From the NCBI RefSeq assembly GCF_000271845.1, contig NZ_JH719393.1, forward strand, positions 1,208,442 through 1,272,441: a stretch of DNA of 64,000 nucleotides. Reading direction: 5' to 3'. Below are positions 45,873 to 54,875 of this stretch, in pieces; the first letter of the stretch is position 1; the number at the start of each line of letters is the position of its first letter. Source of the stretch: Rhizobium leguminosarum bv. trifolii WSM2297 (GTDB lineage Bacteria > Pseudomonadota > Alphaproteobacteria > Rhizobiales > Rhizobiaceae). Below the pieces are notes generated by a model. That model was not told the origin of the DNA. It made no database searches and was given only the letters and a program-made list of their open reading frames with translations. The translations under genes and the position numbers were made by a program.

Positions 45873-45912
45873 GTGATCCGCGCCCGTCGACATTCGAATG
45901 AAGAATTCGAAG

Positions 45913-46077
45913 TTACTTCGAGTTCTTGTGGCTCTGCTCGCCGGCCTTGACGTGCTGCTCGTGCGAGCCACCCTGCTTGCCTGACGAGGTGCCTGTCTTT
46001 GCCGACGAAGCACCCTTGGCTGCGCCCGACTTCGAGCCGCCTTTGGAATGCGATGTATCTGTTCCAGTGGATGCCAT
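45913..46077 (-). CDS. Small hydrophilic low-complexity protein (54 aa)
   Basis: The 54-residue protein is almost only Ser, Lys, Gly, Thr, Ala and His (KGGSKSGAAKGASSAKTGTS) and has no hydrophobic core, so it is probably disordered, like small desiccation or stress proteins. The ATG at 46077 has GAGAGGAG with about 8-nt spacing. An EcfG-type promoter (46120-46144) lies upstream on the same strand. The next gene on this strand, a stress-type SDR, has its own promoter. No family name is claimed. Confidence 0.8.
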   Translation of the reverse strand: MASTGTDTSHSKGGSKSGAAKGASSAKTGTSSGKQGGSHEQHVKAGEQSHKNSK

Positions 46078-46119
46078 GATTGTACTCCTCTCGAGAGATC
46101 TTGATGACCTCGGGGAATG

Positions 46120-46144
46120 AACTTTGATTAGAAGATCGAGTTCC
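46120..46144 (-). promoter_or_regulatory. EcfG-type promoter
   Basis: On the minus strand, GGAAC (46144-46140) and AGTT (46123-46120) are 16 nt apart, 42 bp before the ATG of the 54-residue protein. Confidence 0.65.
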
Positions 46145-46249
46145 CGAATAAATTTCGACTAAACACGCCGGCGTAACGAGATCTGCAACGAATGCGTCTG
46201 ATCGCCGACGTTTCAAACACCGCGGCCGGAAACTCGTCTGCCCACCCTC

Positions 46250-47206
46250 TCAATATCCGCCGACGATCGGCAAAATCTCGCCGGTGATGTAACTCGACAT
46301 CTGCGGGGACGCGAGGAAGACGTATGCGGGCGCGATCTCCTCGGGCTGCGCCGCACGCTTCATTGGCGTCTGACTGCCGAACTTCGCAACGTCATCGGCC
46401 TGCTTGTCCGAAGGATTTAATGGTGTCCAGACGGGTCCCGGCGCCACGGCGTTAACGCGAATTCCCTTTGCAACGAGTTGGCTTGAGAGAGCCTTTGTGA
46501 AAGCGTGGATTCCACCCTTCGTCATCGAGTAGTCCAGCAGATCCTTCGAACCTTCCAGTCCTGTGACCGATCCGGTGTTGATGATCGCCGACCCGTTCGT
46601 CAAGTGAGGTATGGCCGCCTTCGCCATGTAGAAGTAGCCGTAAAGGTTGGTTTTCAGCGTCTCATCGAAGTGCTCGTCGGTCAGGTCCTGGATGTCCGCG
46701 GTGTGAACCTGGAACGCGGCATTGTTTACGAGTACATCGAGGCGCGAGAACTGCTTGGTAGTCCTTTGGACAGCGTCGCGGCAGAACTTCGGATCCTTGA
46801 CGTCGCCCTTGATGACGAGGCATTGGCGGCCCTCCTTTTCGACAGCCGCCTTCGTGTCCGCCGCATCCTGATCCTCGTCGAGATGAACGATGGCGATGTC
46901 GGCGCCCTCCCTTGCGAAGAGGATCGCCACGGAACGGCCGATGCCGGAATCGCCACCTGTTATAAGGGCGACCTTGTCTTTAAGCTTTCCGGAGCCCTTG
47001 TAGAACGGTGCGTCGTACATTGGGGGGAGCGGAAGATCGGCTTCCGAGCCGGGCTTGTCCTGATGAACTTTCGGAAACGGTGGTTCGGGATAGTGCCGAG
47101 CGCCAGCCTGCATCGCACCGGTCGCCTTCGATTTCGCTTTCTCGTCGGCCTTTTCGACCTGACCCTGGATATCGCGCTGCTTCGCGCTGGTGGCTTTCGA
47201 TGACAT
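46250..47206 (-). CDS. Stress-type short-chain dehydrogenase/reductase (YghA/GsiB-like)
   Basis: The 318-residue protein has an N-terminal hydrophilic extension (MSSKATSAKQRDIQGQVEKA) and a YghA-like linker (PKVHQDKPGSEADLPLPPMY). The SDR core has cofactor site ALITGGDSGIGRSVA and catalytic Tyr-Lys in LLDYSMTKGGIHAFTK, ending EILPIVGGY. Proteins of this subgroup are typical general-stress members in Gram-positive and alpha-proteobacteria. The ATG at 47206 has AGAGGAG; the frame to 47425 is not used. An EcfG-type promoter (one mismatch) lies 28 bp upstream. The substrate is unknown. Confidence 0.92.
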   Translation of the reverse strand: MSSKATSAKQRDIQGQVEKADEKAKSKATGAMQAGARHYPEPPFPKVHQDKPGSEADLPLPPMYDAPFYKGSGKLKDKVALITGGDSGIGRSVAILFAREGADIAIVHLDEDQDAADTKAAVEKEGRQCLVIKGDVKDPKFCRDAVQRTTKQFSRLDVLVNNAAFQVHTADIQDLTDEHFDETLKTNLYGYFYMAKAAIPHLTNGSAIINTGSVTGLEGSKDLLDYSMTKGGIHAFTKALSSQLVAKGIRVNAVAPGPVWTPLNPSDKQADDVAKFGSQTPMKRAAQPEEIAPAYVFLASPQMSSYITGEILPIVGGY

Positions 47207-47233
47207 CTCGTTCTCCTCTTCTCGTAGGAAGAC

Positions 47234-47258
47234 AACGTTGGCGGTGCAAAAAGGTCCC
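47234..47258 (-). promoter_or_regulatory. EcfG-type promoter (one mismatch)
   Basis: On the minus strand, GGGAC (47258-47254) and CGTT (47237-47234) are 16 nt apart. The -35 differs from GGAAC at one base; the -10 is perfect. It lies 28 bp before the SDR start. Confidence 0.55.
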
Positions 47259-47517
47259 CCTGGCAGCGGCAAAAAGACCCCAGCGACTGCGAGGCCTTCC
47301 GACGGTTTCTGGTGATGCGAACTGCAGACGGTTGACGCGGTAGCAGTCGGGGTCGACGGATCTCGGGGAGCCTCAACATCAGCTTCCTTCGCCCAGACGC
47401 TTTGCCCATCGATTAGCTCCGCCATGACGTCCGCGAACGCCAGATCGTTCCCTCGCAGAGGCGACCGATGAGAACGGCGGGATGGCCGGTCGCGGTTGCA
47501 AGGACTGCTGGTCGGAG

Positions 47518-47542
47518 GGAACGAAAGCCATGGCCCTTGGTT
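47518..47542 (+). promoter_or_regulatory. EcfG-type promoter
   Basis: GGAAC at 47518-47522 and GGTT at 47539-47542 with 16 nt between, 63 bp before the GTG at 47606. Confidence 0.6.
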
Positions 47543-47605
47543 TAAGCCTCGGTACGCGGCGTCTGATTCAGGGCGCTGCCGATGACACTAGGGGAGGAGT
47601 ATGTC

Positions 47606-47845
47606 GTGAACGTCCTGATATTCAGCAGAGTGAGAAACGATCGCGACGATCCGGATGCTGGTTTCGTCACGACCGACAGTGATCATCGGAAGCTCTATAG
47701 GTTCGCTCTGCAATACGACATGGACGGCAAGAGCTGGGCGACAGACGTCTGGGCCTATTCTGTCAAAGATGCCGAAGAGCGCGTGGCGGCGATGCGGCGA
47801 TCGCTGACGATGTGCGGCCAGCTCTATGGCGAAGTGGAAGGATAA
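47606..47845 (+). CDS. Conserved hypothetical protein (79 aa)
   Basis: The 79-residue protein has a mixed alpha/beta composition and a distinctive second half (YRFALQYDMDGKSWATDVWA, EERVAAMRRSLTMCGQLYGE). The GTG at 47606 has GGGGAGGAG with 6-nt spacing and is preferred to the ATG at 47582. An EcfG-type promoter stands 63 bp upstream. The gene lies divergent to the stress SDR, so both are likely switched on together. Function unknown. Confidence 0.75.
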   Translation: MNVLIFSRVRNDRDDPDAGFVTTDSDHRKLYRFALQYDMDGKSWATDVWAYSVKDAEERVAAMRRSLTMCGQLYGEVEG

Positions 47846-48239
47846 AGCCGAAATGGCGCAGCGTGCGATAGTCCGCACTTGCGCCGGCTGGTTGTCAGCA
47901 ACACGACGAGGCGGCGCCGGAGTGGTTGAGGACCTCGCAGTTGAAAGGCTTATACACCAATCCTTCGCCACCCAATCTAGGTAAACACCGATTGGATTTG
48001 ATTGGATCCGACCAATTTGCCAGATGGTTGAAAGGCACGTCGTCCGCTGACGACGAGCCGCCTCAGCGCTTCGGGCTCCTCATTCTGGCTCATGATCTCT
48101 GTTGTTCCGGCAGGTGCCAAGCCTTTACGCGCACCTCCGTGGAAAACGAGGGGGCGGAGCAAAACGATCCATCTGTCCGGTATCGTACAGCAACGAAGAG
48201 CACGCGTTCGGCTTTTCTTCCCATTACAGGAGAGAAAAA
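47846..48239. other. Intergenic region upstream of the ECF sigma gene
   Basis: This stretch of about 390 bp has no supported gene. I searched it for GGAAC-N16-NGTT on the plus strand and found none, so the sigma gene does not appear to have the promoter type of its neighbours. Confidence 0.45.
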
Positions 48240-48767
48240 ATGACGTCCTCTTTCTCAGTACACTCCGACTTGGATACCAAGGATACATCCATCATCCAGA
48301 TGGAGATCATCCAATTAACGCCTGCGTTGCATTGCTTTGCCCGGAGGTTCTTACGAAGCAAGGATGACATCGATGATCTCGTGCAGGAAACGCTGCTGAA
48401 GGCGTTGAAGTCGATCCATCATTACCAGCCCGGCACCTCGCTCCGGTCGTGGCTGTTTACAATCCTACGAAACACATTCTGCTCCAACTATCGCCGGCAG
48501 CAACGCGAACCGACCGGAATGGACGCGACGGTGGGACAAATCGCAGTTGCACCTGCCCAGGAGTGGGTGCTGCGGGAGCGCGAGATACAAAAAGCAATGG
48601 CGAAACTTCCGGACGACAGGCGCCGCGCGCTGATACTGGTGGCGACCGGAACGAGTTACGAGGACGCTGCAAGGCTGTGCGGGTGCAGGATCGGCACATT
48701 GAAAAGCCGGGTCAACCGAGCACGCGGGTCCTTGTTGTCGCTCCTCGGACCCAACCCCATCGACTGA
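48240..48767 (+). CDS. EcfG-like ECF sigma factor
   Basis: The 175-residue protein has sigma region 2 (~residues 22-85, FARRFLRSKDDIDDLVQETL, LKALKSIHHYQPGTSLRSWL, then FTILRNTFCSNYRR) and region 4 (~118-170, MAKLPDDRRRALILVATGTS, YEDAARLCGCRIGTLKSRVN). The region-4 sequence and the GTSLRSWLFTILRN motif are those of the EcfG/RpoE2 group, which controls the alphaproteobacterial general stress response. The ATG at 48240 has AGGAGAG upstream. No anti-sigma NepR or PhyR gene is adjacent, so it is probably a secondary EcfG paralogue. Genes around it carry EcfG-type promoters. Confidence 0.9.
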   Translation: MTSSFSVHSDLDTKDTSIIQMEIIQLTPALHCFARRFLRSKDDIDDLVQETLLKALKSIHHYQPGTSLRSWLFTILRNTFCSNYRRQQREPTGMDATVGQIAVAPAQEWVLREREIQKAMAKLPDDRRRALILVATGTSYEDAARLCGCRIGTLKSRVNRARGSLLSLLGPNPID

Positions 48768-48898
48768 TCATCTATGCGCAAGTGGGTGCAAGCTGGCGTT
48801 GCACATGCTGAAGGGAGATCCGCGGCATTGGACCGAAAGCCACTCGTCAAGGCGAGCGCTCGTAGATGGACGCCAAAGGCGAGCACACCTCTCCGCGT

Positions 48899-48923
48899 GG
48901 AACAGTTTGTCCCTGTCGGAGTT
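48899..48923 (+). promoter_or_regulatory. EcfG-type promoter of the ydeP-oxidase operon
   Basis: GGAAC at 48899-48903 and AGTT at 48920-48923 with 16 nt between, 56 bp before the ATG at 48979. Confidence 0.65.
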
Positions 48924-48978
48924 CGGCGTGGCGAAGCATCGGCCCGGAAATCCTGCAGAGAAATGTCGCGAGGCGAAA

Positions 48979-51375
48979 ATGTCAGCTAGATCGAGAAAAA
49001 ATCCGAAAATCGGTGAAGGCAGCCATGTAGCGGGCGGATGGGGCGCTGCGAGAGCGCTCGGAGAAATTCTTCTGCGCGAGCACGTACCGGGGTCCGGGCC
49101 CTCACTACTTGCCCATCAAAACAAGGCTGACGGCTATATGTGCGTCAGCTGCGCCTGGGCCAAGCCTGCCAAACCCCATCCGATGGAATTTTGCGAGAAC
49201 GGCGCAAAGGCGACCGCCTGGGAAATCACCACCCGCCGTGCAGACCGCGCATTTTTTTCAGGCCATACGCTGCATGAACTGGAAGAGTGGAGCGATCACG
49301 ATCTCGAAGAGCAGGGCCGTCTCACTCACCCGATGCGCTGGAACAGCGCGACCGATAAGTACGAACCGGTCAGCTGGGACGAAGCCTTCGAGGAAATCGG
49401 CAGGGAGCTACGAGCCACCCCTCCGCAGCAGGTCGATTTTTATACCTCCGGCCGCGCGTCTCTCGAAACCGCTTATATGTATCAGCTCTTTGCCCGCATC
49501 TTCGGCAGCAACAATCTGCCCGACTCCTCCAACATGTGCCACGAAAGCTCGTCGGTAGCTCTCCCGGAAAGTATCGGCTCTTCCGTCGGCACCGCTATAC
49601 TTTCCGATTTCGAAAATTGCGATTGCATTTTCTATATGGCCCAGAACGTCAACACCTCTTCGCCGCGGATGCTTCACGACCTGCAAGATGCCGTCGACAG
49701 GGGCGTGAAGATCGTCACCTTCAATCCGTTGCGCGAACCCGGTCTTGAACATTTCATCAATCCGCAACTGCCGAGCCAAATGCTGACCGGCCGCTCGACA
49801 CCGATCTCATCGGAGTATTATCAGGTCAGGAACGGTGGCGACATTGCTGCACTCTTCGGCGTGTGCAAGGCGCTGATCGAAGCTGACGATGCGCTGAAGG
49901 CATCTGGAACGAGCAAGGTCGCGGGGAGTGATGCCGTGCCCAAAGATCCATCGAATGCTGCAATGGTCGCCTTCGCCGCCTCGATGGCGGCGGCCGACAG
50001 GAGGCATGTGCTGGACCACGATTTCATCCAGACCCACACGGCGGGCTTTGAGGAATTTGCCAATGCCGCGCGCCGACATGACTGGGCCGAACTGGAGCGG
50101 GTTTCGGGTCTGACCCGCCAACAGATGACCCAGGCCGCAGACACGTATGCCAAGGCGGAATCCGTCCTGATGATCTACGGCATGGGGCTGACCCAGCATG
50201 TGATGGGTGTTCATAATGTTCATATGGTTGTCAATCTCGCTCTTTTGCGGGGAAATATCGGCAAACCCGGCGCCAATATCTGTGCCGTGCGAGGTCACTC
50301 GAACGTTCAGGGCCAACGCACGGTCGGAATAACCGAAAAGCCGGGCCTGGCGCCGCTCGGCAAGTTGTCGGAGCTCTATCAGTTCGAGCCGCCGACCTGG
50401 GAGGGCCGCTCGACGGTCGATACCTGCAAGGCGATCATGGAAGGCGAAGCCAAGGCTTTTATCAGCCTCGGCGGCAATTTCCTGCGCGCCATCCCGGAAA
50501 CTGACGCGATGGAAGAAGCATGGCGGAAGCTGCGACTGAGCGTTCAGATCGCCACGAAGCTCAACCGCAGCCATGTCATCCATGGCGAGATTGCCTATCT
50601 CCTACCCTGTCTCGGCCGCCTCGAAATCGATGAACAGGCAAGCGGTCCGCAAGCCGTGTCGATCGAAAGCTCGGTGGCCCATTTCCACGGATCACGCGGA
50701 AGGGCAAAGCCCGCCAGCAAGGAACTCCTGTCAGAGCCCGCGATCATCGCAGGCCTTGCCAAGGCGACGCTGACAAATGGCCGTGTGCCCTGGGATGAAT
50801 GGGTCGGCGACTATTCGAAAATCCGCGATGCGATCGAAGGGACCTACCCTGAAACCTTCAGGGATTTCAACAAGCGTCTGTTCCAGCCTGGCGGCATTCC
50901 AAGACCAGTCCCGGCACGGCAGCGCAAATGGGCGACCTCCAACAAGAAGGCCAATTTCATAACGCCGCCGCGGCTCTTTCCGGAGTTCGACATCGACCCA
51001 GCCGCCGGCGAGGTACTCAATCTTGCGACACTGCGCTCGAACGATCAGTTCAACACGACAATCTACGGCTATGGCGATCGCTACCGCGGCGTGGACGGCA
51101 CCAGGAAAGTCGTCTTCATGAACGAGGAGGATATCGAGCGGCTGGGCTTTAAGGACGGCGACTTCGTCGATCTGACGACTGCCATCGATTTCGCCACGAC
51201 GCGCCGTGTCACGGGCTTCAGGATCGCACGGCACGACATGCCCAAGGGATGTTGCGCTGCCTATTACCCAGAGGCGAACCCACTCTTTCCGCTCGCCCAT
51301 CACGACGCCAAAGCCAAGACCCCATCCTACAAGCTGTTGCCGGTGAGCCTCAGCCCCACGGGCGCGCCATCCTAA
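48979..51375 (+). CDS. FdhF/YdeP-family molybdopterin oxidoreductase
   Basis: The 798-residue protein is a molybdopterin-guanine-dinucleotide enzyme of the YdeP type. An N-terminal Cys cluster (YMCVSCAWAKPAKPHPMEFC, then ENGAKATAWE) could hold an Fe-S centre. Further family features are FYTSGRASLETAYMYQLFAR, SNMCHESSSVAL, LLRGNIGKPGANICAVRGHS and a C-terminal cofactor-binding domain (LRSNDQFNTTIYGYGDRYRG). E. coli YdeP is linked to acid resistance; its reaction is not settled. The ATG at 48979 has GAGGCG; the upstream 60 codons are rejected because the EcfG-type promoter lies inside them. The oxidase operon starts 16 bp after its stop. Confidence 0.9.
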   Translation: MSARSRKNPKIGEGSHVAGGWGAARALGEILLREHVPGSGPSLLAHQNKADGYMCVSCAWAKPAKPHPMEFCENGAKATAWEITTRRADRAFFSGHTLHELEEWSDHDLEEQGRLTHPMRWNSATDKYEPVSWDEAFEEIGRELRATPPQQVDFYTSGRASLETAYMYQLFARIFGSNNLPDSSNMCHESSSVALPESIGSSVGTAILSDFENCDCIFYMAQNVNTSSPRMLHDLQDAVDRGVKIVTFNPLREPGLEHFINPQLPSQMLTGRSTPISSEYYQVRNGGDIAALFGVCKALIEADDALKASGTSKVAGSDAVPKDPSNAAMVAFAASMAAADRRHVLDHDFIQTHTAGFEEFANAARRHDWAELERVSGLTRQQMTQAADTYAKAESVLMIYGMGLTQHVMGVHNVHMVVNLALLRGNIGKPGANICAVRGHSNVQGQRTVGITEKPGLAPLGKLSELYQFEPPTWEGRSTVDTCKAIMEGEAKAFISLGGNFLRAIPETDAMEEAWRKLRLSVQIATKLNRSHVIHGEIAYLLPCLGRLEIDEQASGPQAVSIESSVAHFHGSRGRAKPASKELLSEPAIIAGLAKATLTNGRVPWDEWVGDYSKIRDAIEGTYPETFRDFNKRLFQPGGIPRPVPARQRKWATSNKKANFITPPRLFPEFDIDPAAGEVLNLATLRSNDQFNTTIYGYGDRYRGVDGTRKVVFMNEEDIERLGFKDGDFVDLTTAIDFATTRRVTGFRIARHDMPKGCCAAYYPEANPLFPLAHHDAKAKTPSYKLLPVSLSPTGAPS

Positions 51376-51391
51376 TCCAAGGGCGACGACA

Positions 51392-51988
51392 ATGAGCGCG
51401 ACCAGACATTTCAGTTGGCTTGCGGCAGGAACGCTGCTCCTCTGCATGTCGCTGATCGGGGTCGCCCTCGGATGGGCAAGACATCCACGCCAATACCGGG
51501 CCGATCCGCCGGTCACTTCAGCGCTCGACCAGTTCCGCCTGCTGCCCGACCGCATCGGCGGCACGCCGCCGGATGTCTATTTCGCGCTCAGCAAACCCTA
51601 TGAGACGACGGCTTATGACTTGAGCCAGGGCAAGCGCCTTTATTCCTGGTTCGGCTGTCCTACTTGTCATGGAGATGGACGCGGTGGAACAGGTCCATCC
51701 TTCCTCGACGGCTGGTGGTTCTATGGCTCCGAAATGGTATCGGTCGTGGCATCCATTCGGGACGGGCGGCCTCACGGCATGCCGTCTTACAAAAACAACA
51801 TGACGAGCGACCAGATCTGGCAGCTTGCCGGCTATGTGAGGTCGATCGGCGCTTATTCCGCTCCCTATACAGCGCCCAGCCGGAACGACGACAAGCATAC
51901 GCGGCCGGCGGAAAACCGCGCACCCGCCGCAGGTCTTTTCCAGGTCGGACCGGCCGGCGTCCGCTCCGATCGAGGTGTCCAGCCTTGA
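51392..51988 (+). CDS. Membrane-anchored mono-heme cytochrome c
   Basis: The 198-residue protein has an N-terminal signal anchor (FSWLAAGTLLLCMSLIGVAL) and one heme c motif (CPTCH, ~residue 89), with a possible axial methionine in HGMPSYKNNMTSDQ. It ends with a disordered tail. Gene position directly before coxB suggests it delivers electrons to the oxidase or belongs to its complex. Its stop overlaps the coxB start (TTGA). Confidence 0.88.
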   Translation: MSATRHFSWLAAGTLLLCMSLIGVALGWARHPRQYRADPPVTSALDQFRLLPDRIGGTPPDVYFALSKPYETTAYDLSQGKRLYSWFGCPTCHGDGRGGTGPSFLDGWWFYGSEMVSVVASIRDGRPHGMPSYKNNMTSDQIWQLAGYVRSIGAYSAPYTAPSRNDDKHTRPAENRAPAAGLFQVGPAGVRSDRGVQP

Positions 51989-52965
51989 AAGTCGCCCTGG
52001 CATGTATCCTGTTTCTTTCCGGTTGTGCGGGTCCGCAATCGGCGCTCGATGCGAACGGGCCGTCCGCTTTGGCCCTGGAAAACCTCATATTTCTTTTCGT
52101 CGCTGTCTGCGGCATCGTCTTCGTACTGGTCATGGGCGTCATGACATGGGCTCTGCTTCGTCGGGCGACGCGGCCCCCCGGCGGGCTCCAGACCGAGCGT
52201 TCCATGGGCAGGGTCGTAGCCGGCGCAGTCGTTGCGACTTTCGCCGTCATAACCTTCCTGACCGCCGCCAGCTTTTACGCAACGGCGAGCCTCGATCGCG
52301 CGAAGGCCAATCCTGCGATGATCGTCGTTCGGGGCCAGCAATGGTGGTGGCAGTTCACCTATCTCGATGCCAACCCTGCAAAGACCTTCCAGACGGCCAA
52401 CGAGCTGCATATCCCAGTCGGGGCTGACGTCCGCCTGCGGCTGGAGGCAAGTGACGTCATCCATTCCTTTTGGGTGCCCAACCTCACCGGGAAACAGGAT
52501 CTGGTGCCCGGACGCGAAAATGCGCTGACGCTTCATGCCAGCAGGCCCGGCGTCTACCGCGGGCAGTGTGCGGAATTCTGCGGCTTGCAGCATAGCCACA
52601 TGGCATTGCTGGTTGTCGCCGAAGCGCCGGAGGACTACGCCCGATGGCTGGAAGCGCAAAGGGGTGCCGCAGCCGCACCAGTAGATGGCGATGCGGCCGC
52701 CGGGAAGCTGGTCTTCATGAGCAAGCCCTGCGCCGCATGCCACACGATCCGCGGCACCGAAGCATCTGGCACCACAGGCCCGGATCTCACCCATGTCGGC
52801 AGCCGAAGCACGATCGGCGCGGGACTGCTCGAAAATACGCGGGGCTCAGTTGCCGCATGGATCGCCGATCCGCAAACGCTGAAGCCCGGGAACAACATGC
52901 CGTTGGTCCCCGTCACCAGCGAAGAGCTGCGCCAATTGAGTGCCTATATGAGGGAGCTCCAATGA
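51985..52965 (+). CDS. coxB: Cytochrome c oxidase subunit II with fused cytochrome c domain
   Basis: The 326-residue lipoprotein-like subunit starts at a TTG overlapping the previous stop. It has a lipobox (LFLSGCAG), two membrane segments, the aromatic QQWWWQFTY motif and the binuclear copper site (DVIHSFWVPN and CAEFCGLQHSHM). A C-terminal cytochrome c domain carries CAACH (~residue 253). The copper A ligands are intact. Fused heme c marks a caa3-type oxidase that can take electrons from cytochrome c. coxA follows with a 4-nt overlap. Confidence 0.95.
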   Translation: MKVALACILFLSGCAGPQSALDANGPSALALENLIFLFVAVCGIVFVLVMGVMTWALLRRATRPPGGLQTERSMGRVVAGAVVATFAVITFLTAASFYATASLDRAKANPAMIVVRGQQWWWQFTYLDANPAKTFQTANELHIPVGADVRLRLEASDVIHSFWVPNLTGKQDLVPGRENALTLHASRPGVYRGQCAEFCGLQHSHMALLVVAEAPEDYARWLEAQRGAAAAPVDGDAAAGKLVFMSKPCAACHTIRGTEASGTTGPDLTHVGSRSTIGAGLLENTRGSVAAWIADPQTLKPGNNMPLVPVTSEELRQLSAYMRELQ

Positions 52966-54875
52966 CATGGCACGGTAAAACTCCCTCCCCCGCTGATCTG
53001 GCTGCCGGCGACGAAAAGGCCGAGGGCTTTCTGCGTCGCACCTGGTCGACGCCATCCGGGCTGCTCGGGGCGTTCTCCACGGTCGATCACAAGATCATCG
53101 GCCGTCGCTACATCGCCACAGCCTTCGTCTTCCTGATGCTCGGCGGCATGCTGGCGCTCGCGATGCGTTTGCAGCTCGCCTTCCCGGAGGCGCGCTTTAT
53201 CAGCGCGGACCGATATAACCAGATCTTTACCGTGCATGGGAGCAACATGATGTTCCTCTTCGCCGTGCCGGTGATGGAGGCGATGGCGGTCTATCTCGTT
53301 CCCCTGATGGTGGGAACCCGCAACATCGCCTTTCCCAGGCTGAACGCCTTCTCCTACTGGATGTTTGTCGCCGGAGGGTTGGTTCTGTGGATCTCGCTTG
53401 CTCTTGATAGCGCGCCCGATGTCGGATGGTTCGCTTACGTGCCGCTTTCCGGCCCGCAATATGGGGCCGGCAAGCGTGTAGACATCTGGGCCCAGATGAT
53501 AACCTTCACCGAGGTTTCTGCCCTTGCCGTTGCCGTCGAAATCGTCGTAACCGTCTTCAAGCTTCGAGCCCCTGGCATGTCGCTCGACCGTATCCCGATC
53601 TTCGTCTGGTCGATGCTGATCACCGCCTTTCTGGTCATCATGGCAATGCCGGCGATCATGCTCGCCAGTTCATCGCTCATTCTCGATCGCCTGGTCGGCA
53701 CGCAATTTTTCAACCCTGCAGAAGGCGGCGATGCCCTCCTCTGGCAGCATCTGTTCTGGTTTTTCGGGCACCCGGAAGTCTATATCATCTTCCTGCCTGC
53801 CGTCGGCATGGTCTCCGCCATGATCTCCACATTCACGCAGCGCCCGACCTTCGGCTATTTGCCGCTGGTGCTGGCGATGATTGCAACCGGTATTCTCGCA
53901 TTCGGCCTGTGGGTGCACCACATGTTCGTGGCGGGCCTACCGCGCTTGGGCAGCAGCTTCTTCACCGCATCAAGCATGGCAATCGCTATTCCTGCCGGAA
54001 CGCAGATTTTCTGCTGGCTGGCAACGCTTTGGGATGGACGCCCCGTCTTCAAGACGCCGATGCTTTTCATCATCGGCTTCCTCATTACCTTCGTCATCGG
54101 CGGGCTGACCGGCGTCATGGTCGCATCGGTACCGTTCGATACCCAGGTCCACGACACCTATTTCGTGGTGGCCCATTTTCACTACGTGCTGATCGGCGGT
54201 TCCGTCTTCCCGCTCATCGGCGCGATCTACTACTGGTTTCCGAAGATGACCGGCCGGATGATGAGCGAGAGGCTCGGCCGCTGGGCTTTCGGGCTGATCT
54301 TCACCGGCTTCCACCTCACCTTTTTCCCGATGCACATCCTCGGCTTGCAAGGCATGCCGCGGCGCGTCTACACCTATCCGCCAGAACTGCCCTGGGCGGG
54401 CTTGAACCTGTTTGTCAGCCTCAGCGCGGTCATCCTCGCCGCCGGCTTCCTGGTGTTCTTCATCGATGTCCTGCGCAGTTTCCGGCACGGCCCACCAGCC
54501 GGCTCGAATCCTTGGAACGCGTCGACATTGGAATGGGCGATGGCCTCGCCCCCGCCTCCCTATAATTTCCGGCATATTCCCGTGGTCGAGTCCCGGGAGC
54601 CGCTCTGGACGTCGGGCGAGACGTTGCCGGTCGCAACGGGATTGCGGCTTGACCGGCGCGAACTCATCGTCAGCACCGTCACATCAGGCGATCCTGAAGC
54701 CAGGGAATCTTCGCCCGCCGATTCCATATGGCCGTTTCTGGCAGCCATCGCCACAAGCATCATGTTGATCGCCTCGATCTTCAGCCCCTGGGCGGTCATC
54801 TGGGGAGCGATACCAGTGGCGATTACGTTGACCGGATGGTTCTGGCCGAAGCATACGCCGGAGGACGAATCGTGA
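52962..54875 (+). CDS. coxA: Cytochrome c oxidase subunit I
   Basis: The 637-residue protein has 12 core membrane segments plus two more near the C-terminus. Conserved ligands are present: the heme a histidine in FTVHGSNMMFLF, WFFGHPEVYI with the copper-ligand His and cross-linked Tyr, HHMFVAG, and HFHYVLIGG with the last heme histidines. It reduces oxygen at the heme-copper site and pumps protons. The ATG overlaps the coxB stop. The extra C-terminal segments look like part of subunit III, as in some caa3 oxidases whose separate subunit III is short. Confidence 0.96.
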   Translation: MTWHGKTPSPADLAAGDEKAEGFLRRTWSTPSGLLGAFSTVDHKIIGRRYIATAFVFLMLGGMLALAMRLQLAFPEARFISADRYNQIFTVHGSNMMFLFAVPVMEAMAVYLVPLMVGTRNIAFPRLNAFSYWMFVAGGLVLWISLALDSAPDVGWFAYVPLSGPQYGAGKRVDIWAQMITFTEVSALAVAVEIVVTVFKLRAPGMSLDRIPIFVWSMLITAFLVIMAMPAIMLASSSLILDRLVGTQFFNPAEGGDALLWQHLFWFFGHPEVYIIFLPAVGMVSAMISTFTQRPTFGYLPLVLAMIATGILAFGLWVHHMFVAGLPRLGSSFFTASSMAIAIPAGTQIFCWLATLWDGRPVFKTPMLFIIGFLITFVIGGLTGVMVASVPFDTQVHDTYFVVAHFHYVLIGGSVFPLIGAIYYWFPKMTGRMMSERLGRWAFGLIFTGFHLTFFPMHILGLQGMPRRVYTYPPELPWAGLNLFVSLSAVILAAGFLVFFIDVLRSFRHGPPAGSNPWNASTLEWAMASPPPPYNFRHIPVVESREPLWTSGETLPVATGLRLDRRELIVSTVTSGDPEARESSPADSIWPFLAAIATSIMLIASIFSPWAVIWGAIPVAITLTGWFWPKHTPEDES

